Assembly: GCA_000711775.1 (NCBI GenBank)
Contig: ARYC01000107.1
Location: 186,001 to 250,000 of the forward strand
DNA from: Oxytricha trifallax
Taxonomy: Eukaryota > Ciliophora > Spirotrichea > Sporadotrichida > Oxytrichidae
DNA length: 64,000 nt
Direction: 5' to 3'
Under the pieces are notes generated by a model. That model had not been told where the DNA came from. It was given only the letters and a program-made list of their open reading frames with translations, and did not search any database. Made by a program: the position numbers and the translations under genes. Of the stretch, positions 53,604 through 64,000 are shown piece by piece (position 1 is the first letter of the stretch; every line of letters begins with the position of its first letter).

Positions 53604-55918
53604 ATGCCCAAGAACCTGCAGATCAAGTATCGTGATGAGCTTTGGCAGGGTCTTCAAGACTTCATGAGAGAGCAGGATGGGAGTATCGATTTTCTCAATC
53701 GAAATCATTCAAACTATCAAGTAATGAATGGATCATCAAAGAATCCATACCTTAAACGCAGAGATGCGAAGCTGGCATTGAAAAAGATCTCTGTAGTACA
53801 ACATTACAAGGTGGAAGGCATGAAGCCCAAGGACATTGCTCTTTAGATGGGTGTGGATCGACGATTTGTTTACAAAGCAATTGAAAAGTTCAAGTTGGAG
53901 GTGGAGCACAGAGTGCTTAATCCAAAGCCAAAGCTGAAGAATGGGAGGAAGAATACCAGGAGCAACCCGTTGTTGCTGAAGGCTATTGCGACAGTACTCT
54001 AACAGCAGGGCATCTACAAGATCACTGGCTGGCGCCTTCATCATAACCTGCTTGAAATGCAGTGTAAAGAATAAGAATTTAAGAACCTCGCAGTGCCTTG
54101 CGTTGCTACTCTCTTGAAAGTACTAAAGGAAAGTTTCCATTTGAGATATGGCAAAGCCCAGAACGCCAACGCTAAGTATAGGGATCCATCATTCAACGAT
54201 AAGAGGCTTTGGGTGTCAAGACTGCTTGCTCAGCTATTCTTGGAAGATGCTGTAATTATATCAGTTGATGAATCAAACTTCAGAAGCGATTACATGCCTA
54301 CAAAATAATGGAGTTTCAATTCAGCTGCTCTTCACTAGGAAAATCGTGTAATCGACTCCTCCCTGACACCTGCAATTGGTAAGACCGAGGTCCTCGTCAC
54401 CGACGATGTCTTTGAGTATGGTGAAATGCTGTCTGGCTACCCCAACAGAGAAACACGTATGTCGAATATCACTGGGGTTAAGTAGCAGGATCAAATGAAC
54501 GGATCAAACATTGCCATTTTGTAAAGTCCAGTTGCAACTCAAGATGAAAATAACCTAAAACCTGAAAATCTGAGACTCCAAGCAACTCCGGGAACCAGTA
54601 GGTAAGTATTGCTATCTTTGCTTAACTGATTGAGTACAGCATCGTCAGCAGATCAAGAATGGGTAGTCTAGATGGGTAAGGATTTTATCCAAGTTAAGAG
54701 GGCCATGTTAGAAATACTGAACGAATAATGTCTGGATCTGGAATTGTTCCGTCGAAGATTCCAAGGCCAAACTCGAAATCGATATTTCCTAAGTTATGGA
54801 GGAAAACTTCGACCTAAGCATAGCATACCTTTGATAGTAGGGAGCAGAGCATTGCTGCCACCACTGTCAAGTGCAGCGATAAATATAAGAATACTCAGCT
54901 GTCACCTATCTTGGAAGACCCAGAGGGCAGTGCTTAATACACATCCCTGCAGAAGCACTTCAACGCGTTCAGAATATAGAGCTCTTCCAAGAAGCCTGTA
55001 AGTCAACCATAAACCCCTCTGAAATCGGCTTCCACTCTTACTCCATTAGTTCAGAACCTAGCCAACCTCAGGCTGCAATCAAGTAAGCGTAAGGGTAGTG
55101 AGACGATCAATGTAACAGCCCATGAAAACTAGATAGGTATTACACCTAGACGCTTGCAGCTGTCAAGCAGGGCAGAGAGCAGCAGTATAGTCACAGTGAA
55201 GGAATAGGAAGGTAAGCTATAGCTTCATGGTTTTATACTACTTTAGTTTATACCAAGCTAAGTATACCCAACTAGAGAAACGACTAAGCACCCATAGCAG
55301 ATTCTGGTAACATCGATGCATAACCATCATTACATTATACTCCCATTGCAGTTGTCAGACAGCAAGTCAGCTAGAGGTTGGGGACTTATGGCATTATGGC
55401 TAGAAATCTCTCTATAACCAAGGAAAAAACTAAGAAGCAGCAGTTCTCGATGAGTTTTATAGCAGCAATCACTAAGGATCAGCTGGTCTCCAGCCAAATC
55501 ATTGAAGGGGCTTTCGATGCTGTGCTATTTGAGAACTTCCTCTATCATACCCTACGCCAGCTGCGCACAGACAAGGATCTCGCCCAGAAGAAGATCGTGC
55601 TGCTCATGGACAACGCAGTCATTCACAAGTATTCAGAGGTGCTGGAGACTGCTAGGAAGTTCAAGGTCACTGTCCTTTTCAACGCTGAATACTCACCCTG
55701 GCTAACCCAATCGAGCAGTTGTTCTCCTACATCAAGAGGCACCTCCGATAAGAGCAAGCTGACAGCAAGTAAGCATACTATACCTAACTTTTCATAGGAT
55801 CCACCTGGTGAAGCGGCTCTCGCAGATTCTGAAGGCAATGACCAAGACAGACGTCAACAAGCTCTGGGCTTTCAGTGTGAAGCAGTGGTGCAGCACCATC
55901 AAGCATGGATTTGTGTGA
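53604..55918 (+). pseudogene. DD34E transposase of the palindrome, right-arm copy
   Basis: ATG at 53604 (MPKNLQIKYRDELWQGLQDF), TGA at 55916. The first 330 codons are open (TAA/TAG as Gln) through VEGMKPKDIALQMGVDRRFV, GIYKITGWRLHHNLLEM and the first Asp in VIISVDESNFRSDYMP. A long Ser/Asn/Gln-rich region follows (VTDDVFEYGEMLSGYPNRET..., SSKRKGSETINVTAHENQ) with introns at about 54601-54637 and 55213-55348. The core resumes VRQQVSQRLGTYGIMARN, LLMDNAVIHK and NAEYSPWL. A lost base near 55706 destroys WLNPIE, and a 13-bp duplication lies near 54670. A TGA at 54832 is shared with the left arm. Confidence 0.75.
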
Positions 55919-56299
55919 GATTGATATGAAAGACGATGAGTTGGAGTGCAGGGACTATAGAAGCAACCAATATAACCATAAACTGCACTTGAATCGTCAA
56001 ATTTATTGATTAAAAGCCCCCTTATTACATATCACACTTTTAAGTTTTAATTTTAACTAATCAAACCAAAAATCCAAAAACCTCTCTCATTTTCGCTCAT
56101 TCAAATGGCCATTTTGGCTCCTCCTTCACTAAAGCTACCGAATTTGGTGCTCAAACAGTCGAGCAGGACTTGAAAGTTGCTGAGCTGGGAGTTTTAAAAC
56201 ATGGAGAATACGATAGGGTCTCAAATTTGACGAAACACTCATCAAGCAACGAGTTATTGACCATTTATGGTGATTCCACTCTCAATCGATGAAATTTGG

Positions 56300-57023
56300 T
56301 CAATGATTCCAATTACTAGGAATAAATTTATGAGTAAGACAATAAAACTTGAAACTGGCTACTCAGATAAGAATACAGTTAATAAATTTGCGATTTCTAC
56401 TCTTTTAACTAACAATACTGATAAAATTTAAGAATATCGACTAACATTAGATATAAGTGTTCGAATAGATTCGAAAAGTAAAGTTGGTTAAAATTAATAT
56501 AATGGATTTAATTTTTGATTAATTTTCACAATTTCCTATTTTTATCTATTTTAGCAATAGTAAGTATGCATAGCATTTTACAACTTGAATATTGTATATT
56601 CACATTTTTAAAGTATACAATTTCTTTTCCGGAAAATTTAGAGTGATTTGTTTTTTTATTACTTTAAATATTTTATACTTAATATAGTTTTATTGATTAA
56701 TCAATTTAATTAATAAGTTTTAATCTACAATACATTTCTTGTTAGTGCCTGAATCTTTAGTTATAATTAATTTTTCTTATATTTACGAATTTGATCACTA
56801 TGGGGTTTATATATACTTCTATTTATAATTATTCAATTAATTTCTTTCAAATCTAAGTAATTTTACTGAATAAGTATAAGGTGCAACACCCATGGGAATA
56901 GATCTGCATCTATATAAGTAGATCAAATGGAATTAAAATTGTTCCAGGATTTATCACGAGTTATTTCTTAGAAATTTGACAGGATATTTACGCCAAGAAG
57001 GGGTTTATTCTTTTCATTTACAG
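56300..57023. other. AT-rich region, nothing recognised
   Basis: Sequence outside the palindrome's right edge. No gene is recognised. Confidence 0.35.
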
Positions 57024-58110
57024 GATAGTAACGATAGTCAGCTGAGCGAGTACCAGAAGTAAGATGAGAAAGCCTAAATAAAGAGATTCAATAAGAGGGA
57101 AGAAGCTAGAATATAAGAGATCAAAGAGTGGAAACTCTGGATAGAGAGATAAAAAGAAAATCGGAGAACTTAAAACGAGGAATGTGTCCCCAGAAAAATA
57201 TTATAAGAGATCACTATTGAGATGAGTCTGATAAACTATAGAGAACTAGACGATTTCAAAGGCATTATTACTGATTGTTGCCAAAGTAAAGGCATCAAGA
57301 GTAGAAGAAACAAGGTGATCTTGAGAATAAAAAATGAAGAGGAGAATTGATATCTACGACTCAAGGTATCAAGCATGGACCCTAGCACAGTTACAGAGAG
57401 GGATCAAGCAAATCAATTATTTCACATGCAAAACGATGGGCAAAGAATACTTGGCAGGGAGTCTCGTGAGTAAACCAGAAATCAATCAAGTAAATGGCTC
57501 AGATGATTGTGGGATTATGAAAATCTGAGTTTCAAATATTTGCAAAAGTATGAATTAATATGCAATGATACTACATGATTTCAAACTTAGAAGTGGGAAT
57601 AATGATAATTTAGATTGGAAAATTTGGCATATCTGTCAAGAAAGAAGATATAGAACTTATAACAAACAAAAGAAATATAGATTTGTTTATATTAAATTGG
57701 AGTCCTAAAGGAACTGAGATGATCAACCAAAGCTCACATGTAGATATTTGAGACAAAATGGTAATACAGAAAGGAAATAAGATACTACTTGAGAGAACTT
57801 ACATTTACCATGATGGAGAATTCATCGACATGGATGAGAACATAAACAAGTAGACGGATTTCTATTAAATAAAAGGATAAATAACAGTTGGAAAGTTTGA
57901 GAAAGGGAATGATGAGACATGAAAGCTAGAGTTCATCGATGAATCACGATAGATCAAACCATCATTAATAGAAAAGAGAAGCATGCAACAATGAAAGTGA
58001 TAGAAGAAGAGGTTAGGACTAGCAATAATGGGGAAGAAACACAGATAGTCAATAAGAATGATATGGAACTACAGATGAACAGAGAGAAAATAACAAATTT
58101 TGTGATGAAT
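57024..58110 (+). pseudogene. Decayed coding region, Gln/Glu/Lys-rich, unknown
   Basis: After an acceptor-like TTTACAG (ends 57023) a plus-strand frame reads QDSNDSQLSEYQKQDEKAQ, KRFNKREEARIQEIKEWKLW, LINYRELDDFKGIITDCCQS. Near 57350 it meets a TGA; an overlapping frame continues more plausibly (RRIDIYDSRYQAWTLAQLQR, CKTMGKEYLAGSLVSKPEIN). Further on (57600-58000) it reads KEDIELITNKRNIDLFILNW, YIYHDGEFIDMDENINKQ, KFEKGNDET, with TGAs in between. GC and composition are coding-like for 1.1 kb. Frame changes and TGAs indicate decay or unrecognised IESs. No family assigned. Confidence 0.35.
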
Positions 58111-58930
58111 TACATTTTGTGCTTATTATAATAATCAATCAGTTTAAATGAGTGAATAATAATTGGTTATAAAGTAGATTCAATCTATCTATTTAAGACA
58201 AATTTATTTATTTGCAAATTATATTTATACTTCAAGACAAGTTGATTATAGTTTTAAGAGAATTAATTTATAAACAAAATTGACTATTCAGGGATATATT
58301 AAAAATCTTATGAACGATTTCCTTATACTTAAATTTTAAGTTACAAATAATCACACAATGATTGTCAATAAATTAAGATAAAATCAACAATTTAACAGTA
58401 ACCATAAAGTGAAAGTTCCTGCTCGTAATTTACTCATTGTTTACAATAGAAAATCAGCTTTAAAACATAAGAATCAAGTAATTATAATAATAAATAAAAA
58501 CTATAAATTATAGAGTAAACTAGTACAGAAAGAAAATGATAATATACTTACTGTTGGGGTATCACTTATGCTTAATGATTATTATATCTCAAAGTCATTG
58601 TAATTCTTAATTATATAAATCACTTAATAGTATTTTTACATTTATAGAATCACAATAAAAACATGTATATTAATTATAAAATCAATTCTTTATTCTAAGA
58701 GAAATATTTTATAATTATTATTATTTTTATTTGATACTATACGGAAATCAATCCATTAAAGGTAAGATTGTTGGCAAATTTTAAAAAAATATTAGCATTA
58801 TTTGAATTTATATATATATATTGAATAAAATAATAATCTTGTTGCTTTTCTTTTTAATATCTTAAGCATAATTATATATTACATATTTTTCTATTCACAC
58901 TATATCTATGATTTTATTTTTTATAAATTT
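58111..58930. other. AT-rich region, nothing recognised
   Basis: AT-rich spacer without a recognised feature. Confidence 0.35.
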
Positions 58931-59155
58931 GTTTCCCATTAGCATAGAGGTCGGTAAGAGTTTCTCTCCGCAACTGCTACCGAGTTGATCTCTTAAGCTC
59001 TGCTTTTCATTTTATCTTTTTCTAACATCTTGATCAGGGTCGAAGCGAGCTGTAGCGTAGATTGGCTTTTTTGGAGTTTTCGACTTTATGAATTCACAGA
59101 ACGGAATTGCCAAGTCAACTCACTCAGACACGTATACGCCACGACTAAGATTAAG
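58931..59155. other. GC-richer island, possible coding segment
   Basis: A 220-bp island of higher GC in AT-rich DNA, open on both strands: minus reads AYTCLSELTWQFRSVNSQSR and STLIKMLEKDKMKSRAQEI, plus reads IRVEASCSVDWLFW. I cannot choose the strand. It is a candidate macronuclear-destined segment. Confidence 0.3.
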
Positions 59156-59599
59156 ATTGATAGTTTGATTTAAGTATTAAACAGTGATATGTTAGAAATT
59201 TATTTAATTTAAATCATTAAACACAAAAATTGTATAAATTAACGATTCTAAATACTATTAGCTTTCATAAATCATCATTGATTTGAGATAGTCCAAAAAG
59301 AACTATAAAACGACATAAAATAATAATTAAAGTGTAATCATCATTTATAATTTAAATATTAAATTACTTCATATGACTTAAACTGCTTTTTAAGGATTTA
59401 TATAGTTCAAAGGGAGTTCCGATTTCTATTAGGATATTTGAATCATAAACTTATATATTATAAAATTATTATCATAAAATTCCAATATCAATTTGTTGAA
59501 ATATTCAACCGTCAGCAAATTATAAATCAGCTAACGGTCGATATAATTATTAATTAAAGTTAATTAAATGTTTAGAATTAAATTTTATTCTATTCTACT

Positions 59600-59885
59600 T
59601 ATTTATCTCTACGGCGCTTTGGGATTTGGAAGTTTTTGCTGAGAAGGGGCTTTACCTAATTTCTAAGCACTCATAAAGGAAAGTTTGTCATGGCAGTAAA
59701 TAAATAATTTCGTTGAGTAGCCCACAAGTCACCTAATACAGACAAAATTTTCCGTCTTGCTACCCTATCAACATTGATTTATGAAGTCAAATCAACATGA
59801 GCTAGATTGCTGAACTAGCCTCTTCAACAAAGGGAAACTTACTAACTGAGGGGTGTTAACTGAAACTGTCGAGAATTAAAAAGTA
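59600..59885. other. GC-richer island, possible coding segment
   Basis: Higher GC than its flanks. The minus strand reads HPSVSKFPFVEEASSAIQLM and RQSPFSAKTSKSQSAVE but has two in-frame TGAs. It could be a degraded segment or a set of small scrambled segments. Confidence 0.25.
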
Positions 59886-60885
59886 AAATTCTTCTATAAT
59901 TAAACTATCTGGTTGGCTATAGCTCCATTATTACATAAAAATCATGGCGTTAGTTAATTCTTTATAATCTTAAATTAAAGCAGATAGAAGTTTATACTAT
60001 AACTATATATCTTCATTATCATCGATTTCAGCTTAAAGTAGTAATTATTATCAAGTATCATTTATAAGTTTCTTATTTATGATAAACTCAAAGCATTTTT
60101 TAAAAATATTTTCTTAATAATTTCAAAGATAATTTTTTTAAAAAATTTATATAATTGATCTGATAATCCTCTAGATAAGTCTAATTCTATAAATTGCTTC
60201 AATATTTTCCATTACAAAAATAGAGGTAAGTTTATTAAATAAATATTATAACTTATAATATTAGATATAAAAAACAATCATTTTTTGCCAAAAACTATAA
60301 CAATCTCTAACAAAAATTTATTTTAAAGTGGTCATTATTGTCTATATTTAAGTATTTTTATTCAATTAACTCTTCACTTATAAAAATCATCAAAGTCTTT
60401 AACTTGAAGTTAACCACACTTTGTAAATTCTAAATAAAAGTCTATTTAACTTCTAACTTTACAGTTTGTATTTCTAGTATCATTCAAATAAAACTTATGT
60501 TCACTTTTTTTATTTTTATAAATTATATTTTATAAGAAAAACATATTTCTAAATTCACTTATTTAATTTAACTTTTTAATAAAATATTTATGAAGTATTA
60601 ATTTTTAGAATTTTTATTCCAAATAAATGTTTTTAATTTTATGAAAAAAACTTTTAAATTAAACATAATCATAGTTATATTTTAATAAACTCTGTGATTT
60701 CATTTATTATAAGCATTAAAAAAGATTTTATAAGTTGAAAATTTAGTGAATTAATATTAAAATTAAAATTAATAAGAATACTTATAAATATAATGAGAAA
60801 ACTTTAATGTAAGGTATCGACAGCATGTAAAATTTACATTAAATGTAAATTTCATTTTTTTAATCTTTTATTTTATATTTTTAAA

Positions 60886-61010
60886 GAAGGTGCTGCCGCA
60901 GTTCTAGGTACCACCAGCTTGGTACATCAGTAGGTGGAAGGTAGGGATGGCAAAGATAGCTTATTCATGCAGATGGAGAACAAGAGCGATAGAAGTTTAT
61001 TCTTAACAGT
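60886..61010 (+). CDS. Short coding island (candidate MDS)
   Basis: A sharply bounded, GC-rich stretch of about 110 bp in very AT-rich DNA. The plus strand reads EGAAAVLGTTSLVHQQVEGR then DGKDSLFMQMENKSDRS. The abrupt composition boundaries are those expected of a macronuclear-destined segment between IESs. Confidence 0.4.
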
Positions 61011-61473
61011 TTTATTTTTTTTTCTTTGATTAAATATTCTTATTATTGCTATTACTATTGCTATTAATTTTAATTAAAACATTTATTCAATAAAATTACA
61101 AATTATAAATTATGATTAATAAATTACAGAAATTGAGAATTTAAAACTTTATCAATTTAAATTTTCTATATTATTATAAGTTAACTATTATAATAAATAA
61201 AATAATTTAGAGCAAGAACATATTAATTTCATAAATTTAATTACTTTAGATAGAAATTGAATATCTAAAGTATAATTAAGAAAAAGATATGATGATATTT
61301 TTATAATTTTAAATTTAAAAAGCAAATATTTTTGTCATTTCATTTTTTTCTTTGTATCTTTTTAATTTATTTCATATTTAAGGCAAATTTCAAAAATTCT
61401 ATTGAAATAATAATATTTTTAAAATAAAGTGAAATTTATTTTTTAGAAATATAAATATATCAGATTATAAGAA

Positions 61474-62520
61474 ATGGTGAGACAAGAAGACAAGCACTTA
61501 TAAAGAATGAGAACCAATGTGCGTTTGCTACGACATGGTTTAAAAACCCCAGCTTTATTCAATAGAATTCTAGCAAGCTAAAAATAAGTTTATTCATCCT
61601 TGGCGTGAACCTGCTTACAAAGTTAAGAAATACTTCAAAGCATGTGCATTTCTAGATAATCAAATCGAGACATAAAGATCTAAAAAACAATAAATGCTGT
61701 TTGAAGCATTCATTCAACATGCCATTTCTGCAACAACTCTCAGAAAATAATAAGGGTTATCTCTTTAATTAAGAGCTATCAAGTTACATATGGAGTTTCC
61801 TAAGTATACCATATCCGCTTCTTAGCTCTGGAGAATATAATTAAAACATTAGATAAATTACAAAGTGATGAAAACTAAAAAATGCATGACAACTATATGA
61901 CGACTTAAAAAACTTAAAAATATAGAGACTAGAATGTTTTAGTAAGCTCATGTTGAAAGCAGAGCTACTCTAGAAAATAATCTATATTGATGAGTTATTT
62001 TCAAACCGTTCCAGTAGAATGCCTAATTATAGGCACTACCCTACAGTAACTGCCAGCTAAACAAGTATGGGATCCCTTTAAAAGCATTTGCAGCAATAGT
62101 AGACATAAGCTAGGAAAAAGGATTGGAGGGTTACATGATAAAGCTATTCTCAATAGATGCCCATGATTGTTAGAGCTTTCTTGAGTACCTCCATTTAAAA
62201 AACTCTCACAGAGGTCTCATTATATTCTGGAACAACTTACTAGTCCATCATACTCGTTGTGCGCAAAGCCATATTAGGAGCTATGGATAGGAGTGCATCT
62301 TCAATGCTCCCTAAAGCTCAGAGTATCACTGTATTAAAGAAGTATTTTCTAGAGTCAAGCACCACTATAAAACCTAACTCGTTTATAAAGACTTTAGCTA
62401 AAGTCAAGCTTAACATGTCGAATTGATAAAGAATGTGATAGAATGTATTGATAAACAAAGAATATATAAAATTATAGACAAGCATATAAAGCAAATGTAG
62501 GAATATGTTGGCAACATAAA
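61474..62520 (+). pseudogene. TBE-like transposase relic with both late catalytic residues replaced
   Basis: The C-terminal 150 residues align by eye with the TBE transposase: AAIVDISQEKGLEGYMIK (TBE: AILAGISEDSGLESYVIH), LIIFWNNLLVHHT (TBE: ILFVDNLSVHKT), FNAPQSSEYHCIKEVFSRVK (TBE: YNVPYSPQFNGIEFYWSQIK). An earlier block IIYIDELF matches the first-Asp region. The second Asp is Asn and the catalytic Glu is Lys, so it is dead as a transposase. Several frameshifts occur upstream. No telomere-like ends were found. Its neighbour 62870-63328 is a convergent 22-kDa-like remnant, as in a TBE. Confidence 0.6.
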
Positions 62521-62869
62521 TGAACACTAATAAAACTTATTTAAAATTTATAATAATAACATTCTTAACATTCCCCCCATTTCTTCATCCCTTAGACTTA
62601 TTTAATCTAGGTATTGTTATTATCGAACTCTTCTTCTCTCATTATGTTAGCTGGCCCGTGTCCCTCTGCTGTTTACTTAAACTTTTCAAATGTTTAAGAT
62701 ATCTCGTGATATTTTCAATTTTTCAATTGCTCTATAGGCTTTTGATTTAAACTTTAAAAGTGATAGGGCTTTACCTTTCGATTATAAATCATATAATTTT
62801 CTAAATTAATTTTACTTACTAGAGAAGAATGGTTCACTTTAAAGCTTTTTAAATATGTCTTCCCTTATT

Positions 62870-63328
62870 AAAATTTAGTCCTGCTTGTCTTCTTCGGCAA
62901 CTTTATAAATATTATCCTATTTGCATACTTGATTAGTTGGCAGACTTAGTTTGGCCAGAGGTTCCTAGGACACTGTACTTATAATTTCTGTCAGGAAGCA
63001 CTTGGTAATCTTAAAAAATTTCATGAATCTCATAATCTGTGTGTCTTTATTAATCTCCTCAAAAATCTATTATACCAAGAGTTCGTCATAGTAGACACAT
63101 TAATCAACTTAACATTCGCGGTCTTAAGAAGTTCATTGGTCCCTGCAAGGAAATCTTTAATAAACCTTATCGATATCAAGTGATCAGGTGGAAGGAAGTA
63201 TCCCACTAAAATAATAATTGGCGATAATAATTACTATCATATCTTAAGAAAGTAATCGAATCTTATTTAGAGCTGAATTTTTGCCTTAGCTCCCTATAAT
63301 CATGCGCTATGATTTGACTCTCTTCCAT
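62870..63328 (-). pseudogene. TBE middle-gene (22-kDa position) relic
   Basis: Starts MEESQIIAHDYRELRQKFSS at 63328. A GTAATTATTA...TTTTAG stretch sits where intron 1 of the TBE gene is, and what follows (VGYFLPPDHLISIRFIKDFL, ANVKLINV) parallels VGLFLPTMEGTKISFLKAIL of the intact copies. The reading frame then breaks repeatedly. The similarity is weak but position, strand, intron and order all agree with a TBE. Confidence 0.5.
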
Positions 63329-64000
63329 TCTTAAGTAAATTCAAATAATAGATATGTTTTATAATGATTTTAAATACAGTTCTGGTATATAATTTGAGTA
63401 ATAAGCCAATTTATCAATATAATGAGGCTATAATTCAATAATTAATAGTAAATTATTTACTGACCAGAAATGATAAATAAATTTGATAAATACATTTTTA
63501 ATTATGGTATTTAATTATTTAATTAAGCTTTAAATTTGTGAAGTTTGACTATGGTAAGAAATTTAACATTAAAATTTAGTATAATTTCCTTATATTTTTT
63601 TGCATATTGGTTTTGACAGTCATATTTATAGAGACTTTATTTTGTTTTTTAAATGTCAGAAATTTCTCATTCTTATATACATTTGGTATATTAAGTTTTT
63701 TTAAAAAGTCCCCCCATTAATAGAGAAAATGTATTTTTTACTTTTATCCAAGGATATAGATAAAGTTTGGGTGATCTCAAAGAAAACTAAGATATAGCAT
63801 TAATTAATTTTTTATATTTAGAATTTAATTAATTAATTAAAAATTACCCCCATATTTATAACACATTTTATTATATAAAAGCTGTCAAAATTTCATCAAA
63901 CTTTACCTAGAAGTATATTTATTTGGTTATAATACAATAAGAACTTTAGTAAGAAATCTTTTTTGTATTTAGCTAAACTTTTTATTCTATTAATTTGAAG
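63329..64000. other. AT-rich region, nothing recognised
   Basis: The kinase gene of the relic TBE-like element would be expected here but I see no trace. Short C-runs (CCCCCC near 63709, CCCCC near 63847) are not telomere-like repeats. Confidence 0.35.

Larger units (their letters stand above)
46375..56299 (+). repeat. Right arm of giant palindrome (about 9.9 kb)
   Basis: Inverted copy of 36504-46374. Genes point outward from the centre: the 457-residue protein, the 101-residue protein, the membrane protein and the transposase are all on the plus strand. Gene-dense, GC-richer blocks alternate with AT-rich spacers. This arm preserves the 101-residue gene intact and the beginning of the 457-residue gene, but its transposase has lost a base in the WLNPIE motif. 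Confidence 0.9.

Noticed and set aside
55502..55838. Two further ORFs overlapping the right-arm transposase 3' half (67 aa plus, 71 aa minus)
   Set aside because: Shadows of the transposase exon carrying LLMDNAVIHK.
8460..62520. Reassigning TGA to Trp for the whole organism
   Set aside because: All TBE genes end at TGA in conserved positions and contain TGG for Trp; reading TGA as Trp would fuse them with flanking DNA. The Trp-like TGAs are confined to decayed segments.
62318..62750. Hydrophobic ORFs of 69 aa (minus) and 76 aa (plus) near the relic transposase
   Set aside because: The first is antisense to the transposase C-terminus. The second lies in AT-rich DNA just after it and has no supporting feature.

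Overview
The window looks like germline (micronuclear) DNA of a hypotrich/spirotrich ciliate, close to Oxytricha trifallax. Three things point there. (1) The background is extremely AT-rich, with short GC-richer coding islands. (2) Several transposons end in CAAAACCCCAAAACCCC, the C4A4 telomere motif that marks Oxytricha TBE elements, and most are flanked by an ANT duplication. (3) Genes read only if TAA and TAG mean Gln and TGA alone is stop. This code was inferred here from the TBE genes, whose frames run through many TAA/TAG codons and end at TGA in matching positions. Standard-code ORFs in this DNA are mostly fragments or shadows.

Layout. 1-13.4 kb: AT-rich DNA with three foldback elements (779-1181, 6531-7265, 7444-7966), a long minus-strand gene (1922-3922), a minus-strand gene with a decayed neighbour (8460-9841) and a decayed plus-strand gene (10833-12258). 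13462-17580: TBE copy A. 19014-23738: a divergent TBE, called TBE-B here, with a 551-bp foldback element inside its kinase gene. 24456-25579: an element with about 280-bp inverted repeats. 27881-31989: TBE copy C. 33.1-36.2 kb: short coding islands that look like macronuclear-destined segments, one with a MORN repeat. 36504-56299: an almost 20-kb imperfect palindrome, the most unusual object in the window. 57-61 kb: decayed coding and possible small coding segments. 61.5-63.3 kb: a degraded TBE-like relic recognised only by its protein remnants.

TBE elements carry three genes: a minus-strand zinc-finger/kinase protein, a divergent plus-strand gene with two tiny introns (the 22-kDa position), and a convergent DD34E transposase. 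In copy A the kinase gene is intact, the transposase has a single TGA and the middle gene has one late frameshift. Copy C has damage in all three genes and TBE-B is heavily decayed.

The palindrome has two roughly 9.9-kb arms meeting near 46375. Each arm carries the same intron-containing genes: a DD34E transposase near the outer end with a very large insertion in its catalytic domain, a predicted 457-residue protein of unknown function near the centre, a 101-residue protein, a Cys-rich/transmembrane small protein and other exons. The arms have accumulated different lesions, so no arm is intact, yet one 125-bp GC-rich block is identical in both. Short C4A4/C4A3 tracts lie inside each arm. This may be an undescribed ciliate transposon or a head-to-head pair of one. 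All coordinates and similarities were read by eye, without alignment or database search.
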